DNA of 64,000 bases from an uncultured Eggerthellaceae bacterium (GCA_910588905.1 CAJURZ010000005.1:37781-101780), one strand, 5' to 3'; shown: positions 53,113 through 61,798, counted from the stretch's first letter. The notes: generated by a model from the letters alone, not told the origin. Translations and numbers: made by a program.

Positions 53113-54000
53113 ATGCCCATCGAATCGCCTCAGCATCGGCCGCCCCATGACATGGACTGCCCCCTGTTGGCCATCGTCACGGGATGCAGCCATGGGAAGT
53201 GCCACTTCTGCGACATCTTCGCAGGCATCCCCTTCGCGCCCATCCCTGAAGACCAGGTGATAGCGGATATCCAGGATATCGCGAAGACAGCCACAGCGCT
53301 CACCAGGCGCATCTATCTGACGGGCGGCAACCCCTTCGCGCTGCCGACGCACCGGTTGGTGAAGGTCTTCGATGCGGTGGAGCGGCACATCCCCACAGTG
53401 AAGGGCTACGGCGGCTTCTGTCGCATCGTTGATGTGGCGGCGAAGTCCGACGAGGAGCTGGCGCTGTTGCGCAGCCGCGGGGTGGATGAGATCACCATCG
53501 GTGCGGAGAGCGGCTTCGACGAAGCCCTTGGATTCATGGAGAAGGGGCACTCCGCTGCAGACATCATCCAGCAAGGGCGCCGTTTGCATGAGGCAGGCAT
53601 CAGGTTCACGTTCTTCTACCTGGCCGGGATGGCGGGTGCGGGGAAGGGGCAGGAGAACGCCCTGGCCTCAGCCCGCGTCTTCAGCGAAGCGGGTCCGAGC
53701 CGCATTTTGGTGGTGACCCTCACGCCCACTCAGCAGTGGCCTTTGGCGCAAGACATCGCAGAAGGCCGATGGGTGCCGCCCACGGAGGTGGAAACGGCAC
53801 GGGAGATCCAGACCTTCGTGGCGAACCTCACCTGCACCACCCAGGTGAACTGCTCCCATGATACGGATATCGTACGCTTCGAGGGCATGATCCCTCAGAA
53901 TCAGGCAGCCCTCGTCGAGCTCATGGAGCATCGCATTCCCCTGATGAACGAAAAGGCCTCCCGCAAGATGCGAGAGGCCCTGCATAAAGCAACGTTCTGA
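53113..54000 (+). CDS. Radical SAM protein
   Basis: A 295-residue radical SAM enzyme. The iron-sulfur motif is TGCSHGKCHFC (Cys25, Cys30, Cys33), a CX4CX2C spacing rather than the usual CX3CX2C; this spacing occurs in a known subgroup. Other features are YLTGGNPFALP (SAM-binding GGNP-type region), DEITIGAESGFDEAL and FYLAGMAGAGKG. No C-terminal accessory cluster is evident. AAAGGAG precedes the ATG. Its final codons carry the terminator of the convergent ABC operon. Reaction unknown. Confidence 0.88.
   Translation: MPIESPQHRPPHDMDCPLLAIVTGCSHGKCHFCDIFAGIPFAPIPEDQVIADIQDIAKTATALTRRIYLTGGNPFALPTHRLVKVFDAVERHIPTVKGYGGFCRIVDVAAKSDEELALLRSRGVDEITIGAESGFDEALGFMEKGHSAADIIQQGRRLHEAGIRFTFFYLAGMAGAGKGQENALASARVFSEAGPSRILVVTLTPTQQWPLAQDIAEGRWVPPTEVETAREIQTFVANLTCTTQVNCSHDTDIVRFEGMIPQNQAALVELMEHRIPLMNEKASRKMREALHKATF
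53951..53979 (-). terminator. Terminator of the Bce-like operon inside the radical SAM gene
   Basis: On the minus strand: GGCCTC-T-CGC-ATCTT-GCG-G-GAGGCC followed by TTTT. The stem is 22 bases beyond the permease stop, inside the last codons of the convergent gene, because the two genes abut at 54000/54001. Confidence 0.65.
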
Positions 54001-56208
54001 TCATCGTGCATGAAGAGATGAGCTCACCACGCTTCTGCTGGTCAGGTAGGTGACCAGCAGATACCCTCCGTAGATGACGGCTACCAGCACGGCCGCCATG
54101 CTGATGGGGCCGATCACTGATGTTCCCAGCGCGTCGAAGAGCTCCTTGGAAAGGACGCTGATAGCGCAGGAGGCATGGCACGCCGCCACTCCCAGAGGCA
54201 GGAGGAAATAGACCAGCACCTGGATGAGGAGAGAGCGGTTGATCATGGGTGCGCTGCACCCGATGCGCGAGAGCATCCGGTAGCGCGGCAGGGAATCGGC
54301 TGTCTGAGAGAGCTGCTGCACGGCCAGTACGGCAGCAGTGGACAGCAGGAAGATGAGGCCGATGTAGAGCGCCAGGTAGGTGATCATCATCTTCAACCCG
54401 CTTGCTTGGACGATCATCTCAAAAGCGGTGATGACGCGCGTGACCGGCCAGAGCAGGTGCGCGTAGGTGTCATCTGACCCGGAGAAGCCTTGATCGAATC
54501 CACCCAGGCTCAGCGGTTGCGCGGCGGCTACAATGGCTTCCAGGGCCTCATCGTTCTGGGCTTCCGTGCGCCCGTTGTCCGCATACATCACATCCAACAG
54601 GCTGCGGTGGGGAATGGCTCCGGCAGCGCGCAGGGCGGCGATCACCTCATCGGGGACCACGATGGCAAGCGCCGTGGCCTTCAGGGAGTTATCCTCTATC
54701 TGCGTGTCTATGATCTGGTGGGTGAAGGTGAGGGTGTGGCCCAGGGTCTCGAATGAGACGCCCGACGCCGCGATGTCCTTCGCGATGGCCGCAGAGACCT
54801 CCATATTGTTCGCCAGCACGCATTCGCCATCCCCAAGGATGATGGGGTCCTCTCCGGTAAGCGACCGGACAGCGTTCATGTCAGAGACGCTGATAACGCC
54901 CAGGTTGGTACTGGCCAAAGAGCTATGGAGGTCCTCGATCCGCGCTTCAGCTTCAGGGCCGATGCTTCGGAGCAAGCTTCCATAGGTAGCATCGGGCAGG
55001 TTATAGAGGTCCATCTGGGCGTAAGCGCTGATGGTCTCATCCCACTCCTCAGGAGCAGCTGCTATCAGGGGTGCCGCCATGTTCCATCCATGGGCTACGG
55101 CATTCTCGTAGCGTTCGGGTGCTTCTGCCTGCATGGCGCGGGCACGGGCGGAGGCATCGGTGGATGTGCTTCGCACGCTATCTATCGGATCACTGGAGTA
55201 GACCTCAGCGGAGAGCGTGGCGCTATAGGGATTCGCTTCTTCTATCCCATCAGTGAAGACGCTCACCATGCCCATCCCCACCGAGAACGTGGTGATGGAG
55301 AAGAACAGCATCACGCAAACGGCCCACAAGGATACGAAGGCGGTATTCACGCGGCTGGCGATCTGGCGTACCGTGAAGGGGGTGAGCCCGCGGAGGTAGA
55401 TGCCCTTCGCCCGGGTGATGAGCGCGATGACGAAGCCTGCCAGTGACCAGAACAGGATGAAGGTGCCCACGAGCATGCCGATGGTGGCCCGCATGAAGCG
55501 CGGATCATCCAGCATGACGAGCCCGCTCTCGATCAGCTGCTCATAGGCATAGGCCAGGATGGCGATGGAGGCCACGAACGCCACCAGGCACACCCAGGGG
55601 TTGCGTGTGACAGCCTTCTGGTTCTTCGCGTTCGCATGGAGAAGGTCGATCAGCTTCTGGCGGTTCACTATGAAGGTGTTGAAGAGCGCTACCACCACAT
55701 AGATGATGGCGAAGCACAGGATGGTGAGTCTGAGCGCTTCGGGGGAGAATACGAACTGATAGCTCATGATGGTGGTCCCGAACAGCCAGGCAGTGAAGAA
55801 CGACATGGCCTGGGACAGCAAGAATCCCACGATCAGCCCCAATGCCAGTGAGATCAGCCCCACGAGCACCGTTTCTATCAGCATGATGGCCGAGACCCGG
55901 GAAGGGGCCATGCCCAGCAGCATGTAGGTGCCGAACTCGCGCTTGCGCCGGCGGATGAGGAACCCGTTCGAATAGAGGATCAGGAACCCTAAGACGCAGG
56001 CGATGAGCCCTGAGAACATGCTCAAGAACTGCTCGGTCATCTGGAACTGGCGTTCGTCGGCCTCTGACTGGAGGTCGAACATCACCTCTTGGCCGCCGAT
56101 GGAGTTGAACGCGTAGAACACGGCCACGCCGAAGAGCAGCGTCAGGAAGTAGATGGTGTAATCGCGCACCGAGTGACGGATATTGCGCCATGCGAGCTTA
56201 AGCAACAT
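54001..56208 (-). CDS. ABC transporter permease, BceB/FtsX-like
   Basis: A 735-residue permease of the peptide-antibiotic-sensing type. It starts MLLKLAWRNIRHSVRDYTIYFLT. Helices follow at about 18-38, 60-80, 105-135, 150-175 and more, with the FtsX motif GFLIRRRKREFGTYMLLGM. A large extracellular domain (about 320-580) follows, then three C-terminal helices. BceB proteins use this large loop to sense antibiotic-target complexes. ATG 56208 follows GGAGGGG and overlaps the ATPase gene by 11 bases. Confidence 0.88.
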   Translation of the reverse strand: MLLKLAWRNIRHSVRDYTIYFLTLLFGVAVFYAFNSIGGQEVMFDLQSEADERQFQMTEQFLSMFSGLIACVLGFLILYSNGFLIRRRKREFGTYMLLGMAPSRVSAIMLIETVLVGLISLALGLIVGFLLSQAMSFFTAWLFGTTIMSYQFVFSPEALRLTILCFAIIYVVVALFNTFIVNRQKLIDLLHANAKNQKAVTRNPWVCLVAFVASIAILAYAYEQLIESGLVMLDDPRFMRATIGMLVGTFILFWSLAGFVIALITRAKGIYLRGLTPFTVRQIASRVNTAFVSLWAVCVMLFFSITTFSVGMGMVSVFTDGIEEANPYSATLSAEVYSSDPIDSVRSTSTDASARARAMQAEAPERYENAVAHGWNMAAPLIAAAPEEWDETISAYAQMDLYNLPDATYGSLLRSIGPEAEARIEDLHSSLASTNLGVISVSDMNAVRSLTGEDPIILGDGECVLANNMEVSAAIAKDIAASGVSFETLGHTLTFTHQIIDTQIEDNSLKATALAIVVPDEVIAALRAAGAIPHRSLLDVMYADNGRTEAQNDEALEAIVAAAQPLSLGGFDQGFSGSDDTYAHLLWPVTRVITAFEMIVQASGLKMMITYLALYIGLIFLLSTAAVLAVQQLSQTADSLPRYRMLSRIGCSAPMINRSLLIQVLVYFLLPLGVAACHASCAISVLSKELFDALGTSVIGPISMAAVLVAVIYGGYLLVTYLTSRSVVSSSLHAR

Positions 56209-57019
56209 GGCCCACATCCCCTCCCAAGAACGAGACCACTTCCATGATGCGGGCGAAGAACTCCTCGCGGGGCATGGCTCCGCGACGTATCTCGTTGAAC
56301 AGGCGGCCGTCCTTGATGAATAGCACGCGGTTCGTGAAGGACGCTGCGTAGGAGTCATGGGTGACCATCATGATAGTGGCGCCCATCTTCGCATTCATCA
56401 TCTCCAGCGTTTCCAGGAGGACGGCAGCTGATCGTGAATCAAGGGCACCGGTGGGCTCATCGGCCAGGATCAGCTTCGGATCGCCCACGATGGCACGGGC
56501 GGCAGCCACCCGTTGCTTCTGGCCGCCCGACATCTGATTCGGGTAGCGCTTGAGGACATCCGCCACGCCCAGAGCGGCGGCGATGTTCCGCACCCGTGCG
56601 GACACCTGGGAAGGGGCAATGCGCTTGATGGTGAGCGCGAGGGCGATATTCTCCATGCCATTCAAGGTATCCAGGAGGTTGAAGTCCTGGAAGATGAATC
56701 CCAGCTCGTCGCGACGGAACTTCGCCAGGGCGCGCTTGGAGAGGGCGGTGATGTCCTTTCCGTCCACGAGGATCTGGCCCGAGGTCACCTTGTCAATGGT
56801 AGAGACACAGTTCAGAAGCGTGGTCTTGCCGGACCCTGACGGTCCCATGATGCCAACGAATTCTCCCTGGGCTACGTCGAAGGAGACGCCGTCTAGGGCA
56901 TGGGTGAGGGAATCGCGGCTGCCGTAGATCTTCTTCGCCTGGCGGACGGAGAGGGCTAGAGGGCGGCCACTCTGGACTGCTGGGGTCGTGAAGGAAGGCT
57001 CTGCGTAGATCTCAGTCAT
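56198..57019 (-). CDS. ABC transporter ATP-binding protein, BceA-like
   Basis: A 273-residue ATPase with Walker A GPSGSGKT (59-66), Q-loop FIFQDFNLLDTL, signature MSGGQKQRVAAARAI, Walker B LILADEPTGALD and H-loop MMVTHDSYAASF. The NLLDTLNGMENI segment is typical of MacB/BceA-type ATPases. It is coupled to the permease gene downstream and to a tiny membrane ORF 7 bases upstream. Confidence 0.93.
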   Translation of the reverse strand: MTEIYAEPSFTTPAVQSGRPLALSVRQAKKIYGSRDSLTHALDGVSFDVAQGEFVGIMGPSGSGKTTLLNCVSTIDKVTSGQILVDGKDITALSKRALAKFRRDELGFIFQDFNLLDTLNGMENIALALTIKRIAPSQVSARVRNIAAALGVADVLKRYPNQMSGGQKQRVAAARAIVGDPKLILADEPTGALDSRSAAVLLETLEMMNAKMGATIMMVTHDSYAASFTNRVLFIKDGRLFNEIRRGAMPREEFFARIMEVVSFLGGDVGHVA

Positions 57020-57026
57020 GGCGTCC

Positions 57027-57122
57027 TCAGGCTTTCACGAGACGGGGAGCTTCATAGACGATCAGGGCTCCGATGGATATCACGATGGCGCAGGAGAGTG
57101 CTATCTTTCCGGCTATGCTCAT
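57027..57122 (-). CDS. Small membrane protein (31 residues) ahead of the ABC ATPase gene
   Basis: A short frame starting at ATG 57122 with an ideal AAGGAGG ribosome binding site. The product begins MSIAGKIALSCAIVISIG, has one membrane helix of about 20 residues and ends YEAPRLVKA. An in-frame ATG at 57179 would add 19 residues but would remove the need for that ribosome binding site. It lies between the BceR-like box and the ATPase gene, seven bases from the latter, so it is probably the first gene of the transporter operon. No homologue is known to me. Confidence 0.65.
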   Translation of the reverse strand: MSIAGKIALSCAIVISIGALIVYEAPRLVKA

Positions 57123-57227
57123 GTTCTCCTCCTTCTGGGCCTTGACGGCCTCCTCTGGGTTGAGCGGTATAGGGAACATGATGACGAGCCTCAACGCGCG
57201 CTGCCATCGAATGGGCTTACAGGAACC

Positions 57228-57241
57228 TTACATTGCTGTCA
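57228..57241 (-). promoter_or_regulatory. BceR-like response regulator box
   Basis: Read on the minus strand: TGACA-GCAA-TGTAA, a full match to the TnACA-N4-TGTAA pattern described for BceR-type regulators. A second TGTAAG follows 11 bases later. It sits 106 bases upstream of the small membrane ORF, in the gap between the kinase and transporter genes, just as in bceRS-bceAB loci. Confidence 0.75.
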
Positions 57242-57284
57242 CTTGGGTCAGTCCGAGGCTGGAGGGGCCAGGGAGAGATGGTGC

Positions 57285-58340
57285 CTAGGGCAGGCGACTG
57301 CGGTCATGGGGGAATCCGAAGATCATCCGCGTGCCCACACCCGTTTCGCTTGCGGCAGAGACGCTCAAGCCCAGGCGGCTGCTCATGAGTGCCACCAGAT
57401 AGAGGCCCATGCCCGTGGCCGTTCCTCGGGCCCGGCCGTTGCTCCCCGTGAAGCCGCGGTCGAAGATGCGCGGCATATCAGCCTCGCTGATGCCGCACCC
57501 GTCATCGCGCACTTCGAGCACGGTGCGGCCTCGGGGCGTGTCGGGCTCTTCCACGCGGGCGGTGAAGGTGATGGTCCGGGCACCGTACTGAGCTGCGTTC
57601 GCCACCACCTGGCTCAGCATGAACACGAGCCACGGTTCATCAGAGAGCACGCGGAGCTCGGGAGAGATATCCACCTGGGGGATGGCCTGCACTTCGATCA
57701 AGAACCGGGCTTGGCGCTTGCAAGCTTCGCGGGCTGCATCTGCAAGGGACACGCTCCGAATGGCGTAGTCCTTCTGGAGGGAGGTGGACCGGGCGTAGTA
57801 GAGCGCCTGATCCACTTGCACTTCCATGCGCTCGAGCTCCCGTGAGAGCTTGTAGGCATCCGGGCCCTCCAAGCGGTCCAAGATCAGCTTCGCTGCTGCG
57901 ATGGGAGTCTTCGTCTCATGGATCCAAAGCTCGATGTATTCGCGGTAGGCGTTTGCATCGGCTTGAGCCTGCGTCAGTTCCCGACTGGCCTGGGCAGACA
58001 GACGATCGATGGCATCCTGGGCAAGGCGTCCTTCCAGGAACCGCGGATCCATCATCAGCGTTGCGGATTCGCACGCGCTCAGCTCAGGGGTGCCCACGTC
58101 TTCCACCGATGCCCAGAAGCGGGCCCGGCGCAGGTAGTCGACTATGAGCCCCAGGCAAAGGCATATCAGCACGAACGCTGAGAGGGTCACGCTGGCGTCG
58201 ATGCCGATGCCCAGCGTCACGGCCATGGCGAAGACCCCTGCAATGCAGCCAATGCCAAGGAGGATGATGAGGCCGTGGTCACGCAGGTAGCCTGCCAGGG
58301 TGAACGACTCTGCTCCCTCAGCGTGCCCCCACCAGGTCAT
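57285..58340 (-). CDS. Intramembrane-sensing histidine kinase, BceS-like
   Basis: A 351-residue kinase with two close membrane helices (about 23-45 and 49-68) and almost no extracellular loop, the mark of intramembrane-sensing kinases that read transporter activity. Phosphorylated His141 lies in LWIHETKTPIAAAKL. The ATPase domain has MLSQVVANAAQYGA, VRDDGCGISEADMPRIFDRGFTG and GTATGMGLYL. ATG 58340 overlaps the regulator stop by four bases. Confidence 0.92.
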   Translation of the reverse strand: MTWWGHAEGAESFTLAGYLRDHGLIILLGIGCIAGVFAMAVTLGIGIDASVTLSAFVLICLCLGLIVDYLRRARFWASVEDVGTPELSACESATLMMDPRFLEGRLAQDAIDRLSAQASRELTQAQADANAYREYIELWIHETKTPIAAAKLILDRLEGPDAYKLSRELERMEVQVDQALYYARSTSLQKDYAIRSVSLADAAREACKRQARFLIEVQAIPQVDISPELRVLSDEPWLVFMLSQVVANAAQYGARTITFTARVEEPDTPRGRTVLEVRDDGCGISEADMPRIFDRGFTGSNGRARGTATGMGLYLVALMSSRLGLSVSAASETGVGTRMIFGFPHDRSRLP

Positions 58341-58999
58341 AGGGCGTAGCCGATCCCGCGTTTGGTCTTGATGAGGTCCTCATCTGCGCCCAGGGCATGC
58401 AAACGCTTCCGAAGGCGGTTCATGTTCACGGTCAAGGTATTGTCATCGATGAACGAATCAGATTCCCAAAGGTGCATCATGAGCTGTTGACGGCTTACGA
58501 TCTTCCCCGCGTTGCGCATGAGCAATGACAAGATCTTGAGCTCGTTGCGGGTGAGCTCGCAGCTCTCATCCTGATACGTGACGATACCCGATGCCTCATC
58601 CAAGGTGAGGCAGCCTTCCCGCAGGAGCGGGGTTGGGGTGGCGCCTGTGCGAACGAGGTTCTGGATGCGGGCCAGCAAGACCGCGGGCCGGTAGGGCTTC
58701 GTGACGTAATCGTTCGCGCCCAGGCCCAGCGCCATGACCTCGTCGAATTCGCTGGTGGAAGACGTCAACATGATGATGGGAACCGCCGAGGCAGCACGGA
58801 TATCCCGGCAGATGGCAAGGCCATCGGCCTGGGGAAGCTTCAGATCCAGCACGACACAGGCGGCGTGGCTTGCGAGGGCCTGTTGGGCAGCATCCTCGAA
58901 CCGGTCACACCAGCGGGGTTCATAGCCTTGGAGCGTGAGCAACCGTGCCAACTCTTCACGCAGGACGGTGTCATCTTCCACGATGAAAATGGTATCCAT
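58337..58999 (-). CDS. OmpR-family response regulator, BceR-like
   Basis: A 220-residue regulator: receiver domain 1-115 with Asp52 in VVLDLKLPQADG and Lys in VTKPYRP, then a winged-helix domain (LTRNELKILSLLMRNAGKIVSRQQLMMHLWESDSFIDDNTLTVNMNRLRKRL). The start MDTIFIVEDD at 58999 fits the family. There is no ribosome binding site, but TATCAT ends only 7 bases upstream, so the mRNA may be leaderless. Probable activator of the TGACA-N4-TGTAA box. Confidence 0.93.
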   Translation of the reverse strand: MDTIFIVEDDTVLREELARLLTLQGYEPRWCDRFEDAAQQALASHAACVVLDLKLPQADGLAICRDIRAASAVPIIMLTSSTSEFDEVMALGLGANDYVTKPYRPAVLLARIQNLVRTGATPTPLLREGCLTLDEASGIVTYQDESCELTRNELKILSLLMRNAGKIVSRQQLMMHLWESDSFIDDNTLTVNMNRLRKRLHALGADEDLIKTKRGIGYAL

Positions 59000-59005
59000 A
59001 GGGAA

Positions 59006-59059
59006 GATGATACCCGATGATGGAACCCTGCGGGAGCTTTTCGCCATCCCTGCTATACT
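59006..59059. promoter_or_regulatory. Overlapping divergent promoters giving probable leaderless mRNAs
   Basis: Minus strand: TATCAT at 59011-59006, start codon 7 bases later. Plus strand: TGCTATACT (59051-59059, extended -10), start codon 8 bases later. Neither start has a Shine-Dalgarno sequence. No good -35 elements are seen. Confidence 0.5.
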
Positions 59060-59067
59060 CATGTCCT

Positions 59068-59895
59068 ATGTTAGACATCGTCCAATCATCTGCCTCCCCT
59101 GAGCACGCAGCGCGTGTCGTCACCCTTGAAGGGGTGGGTAACGTGCGTGACCTGGGCGGCATTCCCGTCTACGGTGACCGCATGGTGAAGCCGGGCATGA
59201 TCTTCCGCGGAGGCGCGCTGGCAGGAGCCACCTCAAAGGACCGTCACAGGCTCTTCGAAGAGCTCGGCATCTCCTGCGTGATAGACCTGCGCTGTGGCTG
59301 GGAGGTGGAGGCCAAGCCGAACCCTGTCCATCCGGGGGTGGATTCGCTGCACATCCCCTTCTACGACAAGGAGAAGGTGGGCATCGAATACGAGGTGGGC
59401 GCCATCAACGGCCAGAAAGTGGGGCGTGATGTGGCCTGTGACCCCGATGGCTTCTACCGGTCCTTGGCGAACCCGCGCACGACCGCCCAGATGCGGGAAT
59501 GCCTAGCTCAGATCATCGCTCGCACCTCCAATGGGCTTCCGATCTATCAGCATTGCAGTGGCGGCAAAGACCGCACCGGCGTCATGACGCTGTTGGTGCT
59601 GACGGTGCTAGGGGCGGGATTCGCAGACATCCTGGAGGACTACCTCTATACGAATGTGTTCCGGGACACCCAGTTCCCGGAAACCTACGCCAAGTTCCTG
59701 CATATCGCCCAGGGAGACGAGGAGCAGGCCCTCAAGCTGGTGAACGATCACCGGGCACGCCGGGAGAACCTCGAGGTGTTCCTTGAGGCGGTCAGCGAAA
59801 GCTATGGCAACATCGATGCCTTCGTCCACGGGGAGCTGGGCGTAGGGGATGCCCTACGCGAAGAGTTCCGTGCCGCGTGCACCTGCCCTAGGTGA
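59068..59895 (+). CDS. Tyrosine-protein phosphatase-like protein (DSP/PTP family)
   Basis: A 275-residue phosphatase with the P-loop HCSGGKDRTG (Cys163, Arg169) and the N-terminal NVRDLGGIPVYGDRMVKPGMIFRGGAL motif shared by the bacterial LipA/MptpB-type tyrosine or phosphoinositide phosphatases. The Lys and Asp within the P-loop (GGKDR) suggest phosphoinositide or dual specificity. No signal peptide. Start ATG 59068 lies directly behind an extended -10. It ends with an 8-base overlap with the convergent phosphotransferase gene. Confidence 0.9.
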   Translation: MLDIVQSSASPEHAARVVTLEGVGNVRDLGGIPVYGDRMVKPGMIFRGGALAGATSKDRHRLFEELGISCVIDLRCGWEVEAKPNPVHPGVDSLHIPFYDKEKVGIEYEVGAINGQKVGRDVACDPDGFYRSLANPRTTAQMRECLAQIIARTSNGLPIYQHCSGGKDRTGVMTLLVLTVLGAGFADILEDYLYTNVFRDTQFPETYAKFLHIAQGDEEQALKLVNDHRARRENLEVFLEAVSESYGNIDAFVHGELGVGDALREEFRAACTCPR

Positions 59896-60949
59896 AGCAC
59901 TCCTCAAGCAGCATCTCTAGGAAGTCATCAGACAGATAGCGGGGTAGTTTCGCCGCCGCCCGGGCAGTCGTGTGCTCATCGGTCCCTCCGTAACGGATGA
60001 GCGCCTTGCAGCACCAGGCTACGCCTCTCAGAGCGGATATCTTCATCCAGGCCGGGAAGCGCTCTTCGAAGGCTTCGGCATCGAAACGGCCATCCACTGC
60101 CGTCCAGTATTCCCTCAAGAACATCTCCTGGTCTTGGGCGGTGAAGAACCGGTCGCTGTCCCAGAAGGTGGTGGTGGGAGCCAGGAAGAAGGCCAGGTCT
60201 TGGGCTATGTCACCCAAAAGGGGCCGTTCCCAGTCTACGAACCAGCCGGTTTCGCTATCGTCAGGCAGGAGGAAGTGGGAAGCCAGCGTCTCTGTGTTCA
60301 CGATGCGCGGCTCACAGGGTGCGGCTTGGGCCCTTTGGATAGCCTGGATGGTGAGGTTGGTGAACAGATCCACCCAGGCGGTGATGCGGGCATCCTCGTA
60401 GGGGGAGTCTCGATAGAGCCGAAAGCGCTCCATGCATTCTTCGAAGAGCCCTTGGAGGGGGTCGGCCGGACGGTGGAGCGGGCAGTCCTCTGGAACGGGA
60501 ACGCTATGGATGGCTCCCAGGATGCGAGCGCAGCGCTTGAGATCATCGGGCTGCGGTTCATCCAGATCGAATACCCGTCCCGGACAGAAGGTCTCTACGA
60601 GCACCCCTTTGCCGGGAGCCGTAGGGGAGCCGTCAACGTAGATGGGCAGCGGCGTGCAACCTGATGCTGCTACCGCTGCAAGGGCGTCGAATTCATAGCG
60701 CACCTGGCAGGCATGGAAAGGCTGGGGGAGGACGTTCACGCGCAGAACGAAGCGTTGTTGGCTGGTTTCCCTCCCTTCGCCATGACCCTCGCTTGGTACG
60801 GAGAACCAGAAGTTCACGTTATGCTCTCCCTCGCCCAAGGGATGAGGTATCAAGACATCCTGAGGCTGGGCGCCTACCTGGCCCCGCAGCTCTTCGTTGT
60901 TTGCAAGATATTCTGTCGCCCTCTGCCGATAGGCGTCAAAGGAATCCAC
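59888..60949 (-). CDS. Phosphotransferase-family (APH/choline kinase-like) protein with atypical catalytic loop
   Basis: A 353-residue protein with an APH fold: N-lobe PLGEGEHNVNFWF..RFVLRVN, C-lobe with IVNTETLASHFLL in place of the HxDxxxxN catalytic loop, and FVDWERPLLGDIAQDLAFFLAPTTTFW as the metal-binding segment. The loop has Asn for His, Glu for Asp and His for Asn. Other proteins of this subgroup seem to share NTE, so it may be a variant enzyme rather than dead. Substrate unknown. GTG 60949 is chosen since AGGAG precedes it at seven bases; TTG 60970 has none. Confidence 0.75.
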   Translation of the reverse strand: MDSFDAYRQRATEYLANNEELRGQVGAQPQDVLIPHPLGEGEHNVNFWFSVPSEGHGEGRETSQQRFVLRVNVLPQPFHACQVRYEFDALAAVAASGCTPLPIYVDGSPTAPGKGVLVETFCPGRVFDLDEPQPDDLKRCARILGAIHSVPVPEDCPLHRPADPLQGLFEECMERFRLYRDSPYEDARITAWVDLFTNLTIQAIQRAQAAPCEPRIVNTETLASHFLLPDDSETGWFVDWERPLLGDIAQDLAFFLAPTTTFWDSDRFFTAQDQEMFLREYWTAVDGRFDAEAFEERFPAWMKISALRGVAWCCKALIRYGGTDEHTTARAAAKLPRYLSDDFLEMLLEECFT

Positions 60950-60959
60950 CAGTGTGCTC

Positions 60960-61625
60960 CTAGAATCCAAGCCAAAGCTGTAGATAGGATAGGGTACAAC
61001 ATCCGGCGAAGGCTACGATGATGAAGGCTAACAGCCAATTCGCTGCGCGGGGGCGCATATGGCCGAACATCTCGCAGATCAGGGGATAGATCAGCCATAC
61101 GTAGAGCACGGCAACCAGTCCGATGAACACGTCATTCACCAGCCATGCCTGTCCCAGGATGTTGAAGGGGAGTTGGGAGTTATCCCAGAAGGGATATTTG
61201 CCGAATTCGTCAGGCTGGTTCACCAAAAGGCCTATCACCAGCTCCAAGACCATGCTCAGAATGACGGTGATGGCGAAGGTGGCTAAGAGCGCGCCCCAAA
61301 GCGTCTTGCAGCGCACGACGATATACTCCTTCAAGGGCTCGATCACCAGTGTCATGGCAACAGCCCCCACGCCATAGACCCAATAGGGGTGATACCACGG
61401 GTCGGTCCAGACCACGTAATCAGGGGCGACGATGCCGAAGAGCGCGTCCATGATGACGCAGTAGAGCAGTTCCAGCCAATGGCCCACGATAGTGCAGATG
61501 CAGAATGCGGCGATGAGCGCACGCCAGAACTCCCAGGTCTTCGGGGCGAAGTAACCTATCTCATCGTTGGCGGTGATCCTATGCAGCCTATGCTTCCCCA
61601 CGGTTCCGGCTTCCTCCGCCCCCAT
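60960..61625 (-). CDS. Putative ABC transporter permease, CmpB-type membrane protein
   Basis: A 221-residue membrane protein with about six helices. The segments GHWLELLYCVIMDALFGIVAPDYVVWTDPWYHPYWVYGVGAVAMTLVIEPLKE and NDVFIGLVAVLYVWLIYP resemble the ABC_trans_CmpB family, a group named as permeases by weak similarity only. ATG 61625 is the first plausible start; its ribosome binding site is weak. It ends 10 bases before the phosphotransferase start, whose AGGAG lies over its stop region. Confidence 0.7.
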   Translation of the reverse strand: MGAEEAGTVGKHRLHRITANDEIGYFAPKTWEFWRALIAAFCICTIVGHWLELLYCVIMDALFGIVAPDYVVWTDPWYHPYWVYGVGAVAMTLVIEPLKEYIVVRCKTLWGALLATFAITVILSMVLELVIGLLVNQPDEFGKYPFWDNSQLPFNILGQAWLVNDVFIGLVAVLYVWLIYPLICEMFGHMRPRAANWLLAFIIVAFAGCCTLSYLQLWLGF

Positions 61626-61772
61626 CCTGCATGAGCGGTTGCTCTTGACCCCAACCCTTCCAGATAGGTTCGATGATACGCATAGGCTGCCCCGGTCGAA
61701 CGAGCGGGCACATACAGCTACCGAAAGGACACCGAGCTGCAATCTTGCCACTGTTGCATTTAGGACGAACCC

Positions 61773-61798
61773 CGTAGGGGCGGATCGTGATCCGCCCC
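61773..61798. repeat. Dispersed palindrome
   Basis: CGTAGGGGCGGATC-GT-GATCCGCCCC, followed by TTTT. A full-length copy identical in its inner core to the one at 62220-62245. Confidence 0.8.
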
